NCBI RefSeq assembly: GCF_050589605.1
Contig: NZ_JBNGOO010000004.1
Length of the DNA stretch: 64,000 nt
Strand: one strand, 5' to 3'
Source: Granulosicoccus sp947495035
GTDB lineage: Bacteria > Pseudomonadota > Gammaproteobacteria > Granulosicoccales > Granulosicoccaceae
A program made the position numbers and the translations under genes. This document shows, in pieces, positions 52,709-61,410 of this stretch. The notes under the pieces were generated by a model. The model was not told where the DNA came from. It searched no databases and saw only the letters and a program-made list of their open reading frames with translations. Positions within the stretch are counted from its first letter, which is position 1, and each line of letters begins with the position of its first letter.

Positions 52709-54001
52709 TCAGTTCTGATGATCGTGTGATTCGCTCAGCCCCAGCCAGGTGACAGCGGATGCCGTGAAATCCAGATCAAGGGTACGGACAATGCTGCCGT
52801 CGAGACTGTCCACTTCGATCACTTTCTGTCCGTTGGTATTCAGCACGTACAGCCGCTCAGCCGCCGCAGAGGAGACCACTCTGGGAGAAGCATCGTCTTC
52901 GCCGACACTGTCGGCCACCGCAACCGGCTCGAGAGCTGCCCACTGTGCTTCCACGTCATACAGATAAAGCATGCCGTCATCGCCGAGGATGTAGTAGGTT
53001 TCCCCGTCCACATTGAAGCCTTGCGCCACCTTCGACACCTCGCTCGGAAACGACAGCTCCTGATAGGCAGGCTCATTGTTCGGGTCGATCACGAAGACCT
53101 GCTGACCGGCAACGCCGACGAGTTCGTCAGCCTCTTCATGGGCAATCACGGTACCGATTCGGCCTTCCTCGGCGATCGACTCGGGGTTCGGCAATTTTCG
53201 GGCAGGATAGTCTTCCTCTGTCAGATCGATGAGCAAGGTGCCATCACCGCAACCGAATGCGATGTATGACTCATTGGACGCATGGCCGTGCAACAGAGGG
53301 CATGCTTCTTCATAACGGTGTTCGAACGTGAAGCTACCGTCTTCGAACGAATAGCGCTCTACAGCCGCCGGCAGGGTTGTATCGGTGATGGAAGGATCCC
53401 GATAGGTGGCAAATAGCGTGTCATCGATGAGTCGTGCCGCACCGTGCATGTTGTTGGCAAGCGTCAATTCTCCCGTCACGCTTCCGGCTCCGATATCCGC
53501 ATCGCTCAATACAGTGACGGTCGATGTCGCTCCTTCCTCGGCATCGAAGAAGACCGAACCGTATTCCTCGAAAGCGCTGTAGTGAGTGGGCCTGATACCG
53601 GACAGAGTGAAGTCCAGCATGACCGGATCCTCTGCATAGTCGTGCAAATGGTCAACGTGATCTTCGGTGTACAGGCCGCTATCCACAAAGGAGACCTGAT
53701 TGTCATTGCGTTGAACAACCACCGCGTAGCGTTTGTCCGGGCTGGCATACAGACTGGGTTGATCGCCCGTCAGCGCGAAGCGTTGCAGCTCACTTTCGGT
53801 ATCGAGATCGTAGACCACCACGGCTGATTCCTCACTGTCGAACAAGGCCAGGCGACCTGCCGAGTCGATGCTTGCACCAGTGTCCTCCTCTTCCGACGTG
53901 GAGCTATCGCTGCACGCACCAAGGAGCAAAGCGACGCTGACTGCACACAGCAATCTGCCGTAGCGTGGAGGAGTGCTTGAACTGGTCTTGCTGACAGACA
54001 T
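52709..54001 (-). CDS. AztD-like periplasmic zinc chaperone (lipoprotein)
   Basis: From MSVSKTSSSTPPRYGRLLCA (54001, GGAG before it) the 430-residue product has a lipoprotein signal with the lipobox LLGACSDSST and then a beta-propeller-like sequence. Zinc-binding candidates are GLYTEDHVDHLHDYAEDP and EACPLLHGHASNESYI. This is the pattern of AztD, the chaperone that delivers zinc to AztC. It is the first gene after two Zur-like sites and should therefore head the operon. Confidence 0.78.
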   Translation of the reverse strand: MSVSKTSSSTPPRYGRLLCAVSVALLLGACSDSSTSEEEDTGASIDSAGRLALFDSEESAVVVYDLDTESELQRFALTGDQPSLYASPDKRYAVVVQRNDNQVSFVDSGLYTEDHVDHLHDYAEDPVMLDFTLSGIRPTHYSAFEEYGSVFFDAEEGATSTVTVLSDADIGAGSVTGELTLANNMHGAARLIDDTLFATYRDPSITDTTLPAAVERYSFEDGSFTFEHRYEEACPLLHGHASNESYIAFGCGDGTLLIDLTEEDYPARKLPNPESIAEEGRIGTVIAHEEADELVGVAGQQVFVIDPNNEPAYQELSFPSEVSKVAQGFNVDGETYYILGDDGMLYLYDVEAQWAALEPVAVADSVGEDDASPRVVSSAAAERLYVLNTNGQKVIEVDSLDGSIVRTLDLDFTASAVTWLGLSESHDHQN

Positions 54002-54017
54002 GGGAATTCTCCGTTTA

Positions 54018-54035
54018 GTTACGTTATAACATATC
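54018..54035 (+). promoter_or_regulatory. Zur-like operator, proximal site
   Basis: GTTACGTTATAACATATC with the palindromic core GTTATAAC is like gammaproteobacterial Zur boxes. It ends 17 bp before the AztD-like start at 54001. It matches the distal site (54199-54216, opposite strand) at 16 of 18 positions. Confidence 0.65.
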
Positions 54036-54198
54036 TTTTTTTGAATCGCATGAATCCACCGCCACCAGCTTGCGCTCAGGCTGCGCGACACTGTCAGAGT
54101 GATGTTTCTGTCAGAGACGCTCGCCGTCACTACGCATTGCGCAATCTCGTCTTCCGGATACGATCGACCGACCCATGCAACCGCGACGCAGTCTACAG

Positions 54199-54216
54199 GA
54201 TATGTAATAACATAAC
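54199..54216 (-). promoter_or_regulatory. Zur-like operator, distal site
   Basis: On the minus strand this reads GTTATGTTATTACATATC, differing from the proximal site at only two positions. It lies about 200 bp upstream of the AztD-like start. Two Zur sites are usual for tightly controlled zinc operons. Confidence 0.55.
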
Positions 54217-54242
54217 ATCAACTACTTGAACTCGAACTGCCG

Positions 54243-54323
54243 CGGTATGGCGGTATGGCGGTATGGGTGTGTGGGTGTGCGGTTGAACGGTTGAACGGTT
54301 GAACGGTTGAACGGTTGAACGGC
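54243..54323. repeat. Compound 8-bp tandem repeats
   Basis: CGGTATGG repeats about three times (54243-54266), then GGTGTGTG-type units, then CGGTTGAA about five times (54280-54319). It lies between the zinc operon's regulatory region and the LysR gene at 54359. Unit change within one array is the same behaviour as at 8678. Confidence 0.93.
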
Positions 54324-54358
54324 GGAATCGTAGTCAGGCTACGAGATACGCTTTCCGG

Positions 54359-55258
54359 TCAATCATCGATACCCTGCTTCGCCCTGTCCACGAACGCCCT
54401 GAGCCGACTGCTCATGTGACGCTTGCTGCGGTAGTTGAGTGAGTAGCGTGGCAGCGGCGGCAAGAATTCGGTCAGGACTTCGACCAGAGAGCCTGAGTCA
54501 ATGAACGGAGAGGCAATCTCCTGATAGACATAAGCCAGCCCCAGATCATGCTGTGCATAGCGCATGAGTGAACTCATGTCGTTCGCCACCATTCTGGGGT
54601 TCGGTTCCACGGTATAGGCACCCTCCCTTCCCTGAAAGCCCCAAGGTGCAAGCCGCCCGCTCAGACCGAAGGCATAGCAGATGGCATCATGAGCAAGGAT
54701 ATCCTGAGGTTGCTGCGGTACGCCACGTCGGTCCAGATAGTCCGGAGAAGCAACGATCGACATGGCGAGCTCCGGCCCCACGGGAACTGCATGTGTTTCG
54801 GGTTCCAACAGTGTACTGGAACGCACGACTGCATCGACACCAGAGGACAGCAGATCCACTTTCCTGTCGTCATAGATGAGCCTGACATCCACTTCCGGAT
54901 ATTCCAGCGCAAATCGGGCGACCAGTTCATCGAGGAAGAAGGGACCGGCGCTGTAGGGTGCCGATAGACGCAAGGTGCCCGCCACCCGCCCTTTCTGGTC
55001 ATGCAGATCGCTGATGGCCCCTTCCAGGTCATTGACTGCGGGCAGGCTGCGTTGGAAGAATCGCTCGCCAATGGGGGTCAGCGCCACTGCCCGGGTTGAG
55101 CGTTCGAACAATCTGACACCCAATCGGTCTTCGAAGCGTTGCACCGCTTCGCTGACCGAGGCGGGTGCAAGCTGAAGGTGCTCGGACGCAGCCCGAAACC
55201 CGCCCCTGCGTGCAACTTCAACGAAAATCCGGATGTCGGCAAAGTTACTGCGGCCCAT
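54359..55258 (-). CDS. LysR-family regulator
   Basis: This 299-residue LysR protein begins MGRSNFADIRIFVEVARRGG then FRAASEHLQLAPASVSEAVQ and has the GRLRLSAPYSAGPFFLDELV-type inducer domain found in the CrgA-like subgroup. It diverges from the NTF2-fold gene at 55403 across about 145 bp, which contains AT-rich ATTAATAGG and TTTAATAA segments. It may control that gene. It ends within the repeat-flanked region upstream of the zinc operon. Confidence 0.86.
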   Translation of the reverse strand: MGRSNFADIRIFVEVARRGGFRAASEHLQLAPASVSEAVQRFEDRLGVRLFERSTRAVALTPIGERFFQRSLPAVNDLEGAISDLHDQKGRVAGTLRLSAPYSAGPFFLDELVARFALEYPEVDVRLIYDDRKVDLLSSGVDAVVRSSTLLEPETHAVPVGPELAMSIVASPDYLDRRGVPQQPQDILAHDAICYAFGLSGRLAPWGFQGREGAYTVEPNPRMVANDMSSLMRYAQHDLGLAYVYQEIASPFIDSGSLVEVLTEFLPPLPRYSLNYRSKRHMSSRLRAFVDRAKQGIDD

Positions 55259-55402
55259 TGTTCGTTTTTCCGATCACTGTGTTATCCATTAATAGGGTTT
55301 ATTTAATAATAGCAGGCACTTATAGTCTCTTCAAGCCATGAGGCACGGCAGTAATCAGCCAGCGTTGCATTGGCCCATCGATCACCCACAGAAGAGAAAC
55401 CC

Positions 55403-55789
55403 ATGAACAAACAAAGCGACATCGAAGCCGTCATCAACACCTGGAACAAGGGGCTGGATGCCGGCGATATCGAGCTCATGCTGAGCACCTGCCATGCAGA
55501 CGTCATGACGGTCAACGAGCGGCAGCCGGTGACAGTCGGCACTCAGGCCATCCGTGACAAGTACTTGCCTCGTATTGCAGCCGCCGAAATCACCTCCGGT
55601 TATGACATCGAAGATCTGCAATTCTTCGGCGACGTCGCGGTAGTTTCCGGTCGCTTCTACGGCACAATGAAAATGCGCGAGACAGGTGAAATCCGCAAAC
55701 CCGAAGGTCGCCTCGTGCTGGTCTACCAGCGTGACGCCGACGGTGCGTGGAAGATGGTCCTTGATATCGACAACAACGGACCCGAGTAG
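55403..55789 (+). CDS. NTF2-fold protein (DUF4440/SgcJ-like)
   Basis: A 128-residue protein of the cone-shaped NTF2 fold: SDIEAVINTWNKGLDAGDIE then LMLSTCHADVMTVNERQPVT and a C-terminal FYGTMKMRETGEIRKPEGRL then KMVLDIDNNGPE. Such small proteins bind or convert small ligands. It diverges from a LysR gene. A second protein of the same length (56085) lies beyond the repeat gap. Confidence 0.78.
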   Translation: MNKQSDIEAVINTWNKGLDAGDIELMLSTCHADVMTVNERQPVTVGTQAIRDKYLPRIAAAEITSGYDIEDLQFFGDVAVVSGRFYGTMKMRETGEIRKPEGRLVLVYQRDADGAWKMVLDIDNNGPE

Positions 55790-55822
55790 ATCACCGGCGG
55801 TTCGACAGGCTCGCTGGGGCGA

Positions 55823-56005
55823 NNNNNNNNNNNNNNNNNNNNNNNNNNNNNNNNNNNNNNNNNNNNNNNNNNNNNNNNNNNNNNNNNNNNNNNNNNNNNN
55901 NNNNNNNNNNNNNNGTTCCGAGCCGTTCGAGCCGTTCGAGCCGTTCGAGCCGTTCGAGCCGTTCGAGCCGTTCGAGCCGTTCGAGCCGTTCGAGCCGTTC
56001 GAGCC
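55823..56005. repeat. 9-bp tandem repeats next to an assembly gap
   Basis: 92 N (55823-55914) are followed by GTTCGAGCC repeated about ten times (55915-56005). The bases before the gap (GGTTCGACAGGCTCG) also resemble the unit, so the gap is probably more of the same array. Protein frames through it, such as EPFEPF, are artefacts. Confidence 0.95.
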
Positions 56006-56084
56006 AATACGTGACCAACACGAGTATTACAACTCATGCACGGCTCGCCCACACAATTTCTTGCGAACTTCAGGACATTCATTC

Positions 56085-56471
56085 ATGACCACCCATATAG
56101 CCCATCAGCCTCGTGACATCGCCCATTGTGTCAGCGCCTACCTGCAAGCCGGAGATATCGACGGCATCACGTCGATGTTCCACCCGGATTGTCAGATATT
56201 CTTTCCTCCGGATCAGCCACCAAGTATTGGAATAGCCGGAGCGCGCGCCGCGTTCGAAGGCTTCCTGGATCTGCGCCCGGAGATCAGGAGTGAGGTTTTC
56301 AGTGAAGTCATCATCGGTGATATTGCCCTGCTTCGTGCCAACTGGAGCGTAGTGGCCCCCGATGGCAGCATCCTGGCGGAGGGACAATCGACAGAGGTGG
56401 CCAAGAGGCTGGACAACGGCGGCTGGGGCTATCTGATCGACTGCCCCTATGGTCCACCGAATCTGGGTTGA
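56085..56471 (+). CDS. NTF2-fold (SnoaL-like) protein
   Basis: The 128-residue product begins MTTHIAHQPRDIAHCVSAYL then QAGDIDGITSMFHPDCQIFF, with PSIGIAGARAAFEGFLDLR and a C-terminal NWSVVAPDGSILAEGQ strand. This is a SnoaL/DUF4440-type fold. It is the same length as the NTF2-fold protein at 55403 and shares direction with it, so a diverged duplication is plausible. No catalytic residues could be identified. Confidence 0.75.
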   Translation: MTTHIAHQPRDIAHCVSAYLQAGDIDGITSMFHPDCQIFFPPDQPPSIGIAGARAAFEGFLDLRPEIRSEVFSEVIIGDIALLRANWSVVAPDGSILAEGQSTEVAKRLDNGGWGYLIDCPYGPPNLG

Positions 56472-56598
56472 GCTCACCTCGCCCTTGTCGACGAAAGCAA
56501 GCCGCTGGTTCCACCTTTGCAGTTAATGACGGATTGCTGAAACATCTCATGACCGGAGCAGCGAACGCCTCCCCCTGGAACCGCGAAGCAGATTCCGC

Positions 56599-57084
56599 TC
56601 ACTCCGCCTTGGCAATATCGCACACCAACGCTCTAGCCGGCGCATCGCTGCGATTGTAGACCCAGTGCACGGTATCTTCATTTTCAGGAAAGGTGCCGTA
56701 GCCTTGAGACGTGAAGGTTCTCTCACCGGCAGGCTGACCCTCGATCCATTCTCCCTGCACGACTGTCACGATACCTGGTCGATCCTTGTGGCTGTGCTCG
56801 GCAATCTGTCCATTGGGCGCGATTTCCACAGAACGCATGCGCATCGTATAACCAGCGAGCCCGATGGTCGCCTGCAATGTGGAGGGCGACAGTTCGGCCA
56901 AAAGCTCCACGGACAAACCCCTGTGCTCCGTGGGGCCGCTCGGTGCAGCCTGAACCCTCGGAGTCAACACTGCTCCTGATCCACCTTGAAACCATGGACG
57001 GCTGGACCGAGTGGTATCAGAGTGCCGGTGCTGAACCACCGGTGTTTCCTCGTGGTCCGACCTTCCCACACTGCTAACTTGCAA
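56599..57084 (-). CDS. Cupin-domain protein
   Basis: The 161-residue frame contains a cupin: MRSVEIAPNGQIAEHSHKDR then PGIVTVVQGEWIEG (motif 1 with HSH and Glu-like position) and GTFPENEDTVHWVYNRSDAP (motif 2 with His). The metal ligands could be His, His and His/Glu. The N-terminal 45 residues look unlike a mature protein start and may not be translated; an internal GTG or TTG near the HRGLSVELLAEL segment is possible. It overlaps the LysR remnant on the other strand by a few bases. Confidence 0.68.
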   Translation of the reverse strand: MQVSSVGRSDHEETPVVQHRHSDTTRSSRPWFQGGSGAVLTPRVQAAPSGPTEHRGLSVELLAELSPSTLQATIGLAGYTMRMRSVEIAPNGQIAEHSHKDRPGIVTVVQGEWIEGQPAGERTFTSQGYGTFPENEDTVHWVYNRSDAPARALVCDIAKAE

Positions 57085-57332
57085 TCACTGCTGCTGAACA
57101 GGGTGTAGAGGTAGCGCTTTCCATCGATGCCATGGCCCGGAGTTCACTGCAGGACCGGCGACTTGTCAGATTGTTCGATACTGCCATACAGATGCCGTAT
57201 TCCATCTACTCGGTCGCTTACCCGGAGACGCGTCGGCAGGATCCGATGATTCACCGATTTTCACGCTGGATTCACCAGGAGTCTGCGCAGCAGGGAGTCT
57301 CTCCGGAAACTCCTGCATCGACGCAGCTTTGA
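57078..57332 (+). pseudogene. C-terminal remnant of a LysR regulator
   Basis: After a TAA at 57075 the frame reads LAITAAEQGVEVALSIDAMA then SSLQDRRLVRLFDTAIQMPY and ETRRQDPMIHRFSRWIHQES, matching the end of the GcvA-type inducer domain. There is no start or DNA-binding domain upstream, where the cupin gene lies on the other strand. It is a fragment. Confidence 0.72.
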
Positions 57333-57637
57333 ATGGCATGAAGCTATCTCCAATTCATTCGCTCACCCTGCATGGATCGGCTTTCTTTGAAATCAAGCCG
57401 GATCAGCCCGCTGTTTCGATCCGATTGGCAGTTGCCTACTCGTCTCCATCTGTTTCAGACTTGCATTTCATGACAAGACTCATTGCCGCTCGGGCACTCT
57501 GTCTCTGATGGGATCACCCCGTTCCAGTGCCCTCACTTCATGCCATCCATGGATCACTCTTGACAATGTACCGCCTGAATGGCGGACTTGCTTGTCAGCA
57601 CAGCAAGAACGCATTCGAGCAAGTCTCCCGATCCGGC
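57333..57637. other. Intergenic region, no gene seen
   Basis: No credible gene. The long minus-strand frame at 57480-58130 runs through the DUF454 gene out of frame and is a shadow. No clear terminator was found at either end. Confidence 0.4.
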
Positions 57638-58006
57638 TCAGTACTCCGGGTGCCGACATAGCCAGACACCGACCATCAGCATCAGGGCAGGCACCATGAA
57701 CTTGACCCAAAGCGCTGCCGAACTCAGCAGGATGATCAGGGCACTCACTGACATCATGCCCACGGCAAATACCTTGGCTCGACGTGGCACTGCTCGGCGA
57801 TCCCGCCAACGCTGAATGGCCGGACCATGGCGAGGATGCGTCAACAGCCATTGTTCCAGTCGAGGCCAGCCCTTGCCCCCCGCCCAGGCAGCGGCAATCA
57901 GAAACGGTACGGTAGGCAATACGGGCAACGGGATACCCGCAATGCCCAGGGCAAGACACGTCAATGCCAATGCTCTCCAGAGAATGATCTTCAGGGAAAA
58001 CTCCAC
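57638..58006 (-). CDS. DUF454 (YbaN-like) inner-membrane protein
   Basis: From GTG at 58006 (VEFSLKIILWRALALTCLAL, GGAG before it) the product has 122 residues. The family signature is GIAGIPLPVLPTVPFLIAAA then RLEQWLLTHPRHGPAIQRWR, followed by two membrane helices. It is an inner-membrane protein of unknown role. Longer starts up to 58162 are in frame but give unlikely sequence. Confidence 0.83.
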   Translation of the reverse strand: MEFSLKIILWRALALTCLALGIAGIPLPVLPTVPFLIAAAWAGGKGWPRLEQWLLTHPRHGPAIQRWRDRRAVPRRAKVFAVGMMSVSALIILLSSAALWVKFMVPALMLMVGVWLCRHPEY

Positions 58007-58527
58007 TCGATGAACTCCGGAGAAGACAGGATGACTGATCAAGGCCATTGGCCAGCAGCAACATGAGCCCTTTGCAGAGCGCCTGCCGCCAGCACGGTCC
58101 ACTGACGCTGGATATGCTAGTCCTGTCCACCCCTTCTCACAAGCAGGCACGCATTGCGCCATACCCGCTGCATTCGCAGATCATTGTCCCCGAGAGCTCC
58201 CCACAATGCCATGGCCACTGTCGATACGGTACTATAACGCCGGAATTTCATTGACTTGTCAGACCGAAGCGTTGACCGATGACCGATAGGCCGATAGCGG
58301 GACTAGGCACCGGTTCCTGATCGGCACACCATCCGATAGATGCAGGCAAAAAGCCCTCCGCATGCCTTGATCAGCATGGACAGACCACCACCGGGTTCGT
58401 TAAACTGCACGACAGGATCGCAGCCGACGAGCCAGGGCATAGCGATGCACCACAGATTCAACGGTTGGTAAAGTTGATATGGAACCGTAAGAAAAAGACC
58501 ATCCCTACTGATGGCAGTCGGGGTCCC
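58007..58527. other. Intergenic region, no gene seen
   Basis: Only weak frames exist here (for example a minus-strand one at 58303-58551 ending ACGGLFACIYRMVCRSGTGA). None has a start signal or a known motif. It should hold the promoter of the hybrid kinase. Confidence 0.4.
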
Positions 58528-61344
58528 ATGAATAAAGCACCACGCCCGCAAAACGAATCTGAAAGGGTTGCCGCACTCGAGCGCTATGGCATTCTGGATA
58601 CACCCTCCGATGCGGTACTCGACAGTCTTGTACAGGCCACCGCAAACCTTTGCGAAGCACCCATCGCACTGATCGCTCTGATCGACGCAGAACGGTTCTG
58701 GGTCAAGTCCTGTGTCGGCATGCAGTTACCAACCTTGCCGCGAGACCATACATTATGCAATCAGGCCATCCTGCAGCCCCATGAAATTCTGGAGGTGGAA
58801 GATGCGCGCCTCAATGAACAGTTCAAAGACAGCGTGCTTGTCACCAGCTCCCTGGGTCTTCGCTTCTACGCTGGCTGCCCATTGGTGACACCCGACGGTC
58901 ATGCTGTGGGCACCTTGTGTGTCGTTGACACGAATCCACGGCGACTCACGGAGCAGCAGAGAGATGGCCTGCACCAGCTGGCCAGAACCGTTGTTTTACT
59001 ATTCGATGACCGCCTGACATCCAGGGTCAACGCGATCGACAGCATCATAGAACAAGCGACTCTGGACGGCGTGATGATCACCAATGCCACGCTGCCGCAT
59101 AATCCCATCACCTACGTCAATCGGGCATTCGAATTGATCACGGGATACTCCAAGGAAGAGGTGCTGGGCAAGAGTCCCAGGTTTCTGCAAGGCCCGGACA
59201 CCGATCCTGCTACCACCGCCACGATGGCCGCCGCCATTGCGCAGCGAGAATCCTGCAAGATCACCCTGAAGAACTATCGCAAGGATGGCTCTGAATTCTG
59301 GAACGACCTGACGATATCACCGGTCACGGATACAACCGGTAATATCGGCAACCTGGTGGGCGTCATGCGCAACGTCTCGGATCGATTCCTGGCGGAAGAC
59401 CGTTCCATCCGCCTGTCCAGAACAAGGCAGGAACGTGAACAGGCGCGAGCCAGCCGGAATCGACTGGCACAGATTGTCGAGGATTCCTCCAACGAGATCT
59501 ACGTCTGTGATGCAGTCAGCTTCCAGATCCTGAATGCCAATCGCGCCGCACGCAATAATCTGGGATACACCATCGAAGAATCCCAGCAGCTATTCCCCTG
59601 GGACTTTGTCGAAGGAATGACCCCGGAGAGCGTTCTGGATCTTGTCGAGTCACTGATATCCGGTGAGGTCGAATACCATGCATTCGAGAGCGTCCACAGA
59701 CGAAAGGACGGCAGCACCTATCCGGCTTCCGTCCATCTGCAATTCATGGCAACTCAGAACCCTCCGGTTTTCACGGCCATCATTCAGGATATCAGTGAGC
59801 GGCATCGGCAGGAAGAAAGTGTACGACTACGCGAACGAGCCATCGAAGCGGTGGATGTCGGCGTCACCATCATTGACGCAACCCGGGAAGACAACCCACT
59901 GGTCTATGTCAATCAGACCCTGTGCAAGATGACGGGCTACACAGCCGACGAACTGCTTGGCAAGGGTGCAGGCATTCTGCAGAGAGACAATTACCAGCAA
60001 TTGCAGCATCTGCAGATCAAGGCTGCCCAGGAAAAAGGCGAATCGGTACAGGTGCTGTTCAAGAGCACCCGCAAGGATGGCTCGGAGTTCATGAACGACC
60101 TGTCTCTTTCCCCGGTCTTCAGCACGGACGGACAATTGACTCACTATATCGGCATCAACCGCGATGTGACCTTGAAGCTCGAAACGGAAGAGTGGTCGCA
60201 GCGCTCACGAAAGATCGAAGCCGTCGGCCAGCTGGCAGGAGGCATTGCGCACGACTTCAACAATCTTCTCAGTGTCATCGCCGGGAACATCGAATTCCTG
60301 AGCATGGGAATCACGGACGAACGTCATCGCGACTATCTTTCCAGGGCAGAGAGTGCCGCACAGATGGGCGCTCGGCTGACTCGCAGACTATTGAGCTTCG
60401 CCCGGCAGGGCCAATTGGAGCCCACAGTGCTCAATGCCAACGAGCATGTTCTGGGGGCCATAGAACTGCTTCGTTCGACCATCGGAGAAGACATCTCCCT
60501 GACAGCCAATCTGTCCGACGACCTGTGGAGCATTCTTGCAGACGCCAGCGAGATCGAGAACACCGTGGTGAATCTGGTCATCAATGCCCGCGATGCCATG
60601 CCGCAGGGCGGGAGCATCACCATTGAAACCAGGAACCTGAGAATCACCGAAGCAGGTCATGACGAGGCGGTCGGCGTGCCGCCGGGGGACTACATACGAT
60701 TGTCAGTGTCGGATACCGGCAGCGGTATGGATGATGCGGTGAAAGCTCGGGTCTTCGAGCCATTCTTCACCACCAAGGATGCCAACTCGGGCCTGGGACT
60801 GGCATCCATCCATGGCTTCGCACAACAGTCTGGAGGAGATGTGCATGTTCATTCCGACCTGGATCATGGTTCGGTCATCCACGTCTATCTGCCCAGCTAT
60901 AGCGATATGATTGCCAGCGCCGGTGAGGAAAAAGCCCCCCCTGCCGAACATCAGAGCAGCGTTATCAGTCGCATACTGGTCGTTGAAGACAACGAAATGG
61001 TGCGAGACCTCACCGTCAAGCGATTGCACGTGCTGGGCTATGACACCGAACAGGCAGATGATGGACCCACAGCCATCAGGATACTCGAGTCCGACCCGGC
61101 CTTCGATCTGATCCTCACCGATATCGTGATGGGAGGCGGCATGTCAGGTGTGGATGTAGCGCGATGGGCTCAAGCCCATCTGCCTCAATGCGCGATTCTG
61201 CTGACATCCGGATACAATGAACAGACCGCTGAAGCCAGAGATGTCGACATGGACTTGCTTCGAGTACTGCAGAAGCCCTACTCGATGACCGAGTTGCAGC
61301 AGAGGGTCAATGAAGCTCTTGCCAGAGTACCCAGCGATGCCTGA
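58528..61344 (+). CDS. GAF-PAS hybrid histidine kinase with C-terminal receiver
   Basis: From MNKAPRPQNESERVAALERY (58528) this is 938 residues. Order: GAF (about 15-165), PAS with a LOV-like segment EEVLGKSPRFLQGPDTDP, a second PAS, a third PAS with DELLGKGAGILQRDNY, then HisKA (GGIAHDFNNLLSVIAGN), HATPase (LVINARDAMPQGG, VSDTGSGMD, TTKDANSGLGLASIHGF) and a receiver (ILVVEDNEMVRD, Asp in LILTDIVMGGGMSG, Lys in VLQKPYSMTEL). It has no membrane segment. The LOV-like PAS lacks the flavin-reactive Cys (Pro instead). A start at 58465 is in frame upstream. Confidence 0.9.
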   Translation: MNKAPRPQNESERVAALERYGILDTPSDAVLDSLVQATANLCEAPIALIALIDAERFWVKSCVGMQLPTLPRDHTLCNQAILQPHEILEVEDARLNEQFKDSVLVTSSLGLRFYAGCPLVTPDGHAVGTLCVVDTNPRRLTEQQRDGLHQLARTVVLLFDDRLTSRVNAIDSIIEQATLDGVMITNATLPHNPITYVNRAFELITGYSKEEVLGKSPRFLQGPDTDPATTATMAAAIAQRESCKITLKNYRKDGSEFWNDLTISPVTDTTGNIGNLVGVMRNVSDRFLAEDRSIRLSRTRQEREQARASRNRLAQIVEDSSNEIYVCDAVSFQILNANRAARNNLGYTIEESQQLFPWDFVEGMTPESVLDLVESLISGEVEYHAFESVHRRKDGSTYPASVHLQFMATQNPPVFTAIIQDISERHRQEESVRLRERAIEAVDVGVTIIDATREDNPLVYVNQTLCKMTGYTADELLGKGAGILQRDNYQQLQHLQIKAAQEKGESVQVLFKSTRKDGSEFMNDLSLSPVFSTDGQLTHYIGINRDVTLKLETEEWSQRSRKIEAVGQLAGGIAHDFNNLLSVIAGNIEFLSMGITDERHRDYLSRAESAAQMGARLTRRLLSFARQGQLEPTVLNANEHVLGAIELLRSTIGEDISLTANLSDDLWSILADASEIENTVVNLVINARDAMPQGGSITIETRNLRITEAGHDEAVGVPPGDYIRLSVSDTGSGMDDAVKARVFEPFFTTKDANSGLGLASIHGFAQQSGGDVHVHSDLDHGSVIHVYLPSYSDMIASAGEEKAPPAEHQSSVISRILVVEDNEMVRDLTVKRLHVLGYDTEQADDGPTAIRILESDPAFDLILTDIVMGGGMSGVDVARWAQAHLPQCAILLTSGYNEQTAEARDVDMDLLRVLQKPYSMTELQQRVNEALARVPSDA

Positions 61345-61410
61345 GCATCTCTCGAGGATCGCCTGTTGACAGCCTCAACGAGTCTTTGCCCTCACCGGGT
61401 TTCATGATGG

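Noticed and set aside
55686..56471. 261-residue frame joining the NTF2-fold genes through EPFEPF repeats
   Set aside because: It depends on translating the gap; the second NTF2-fold gene has its own ATG at 56085.
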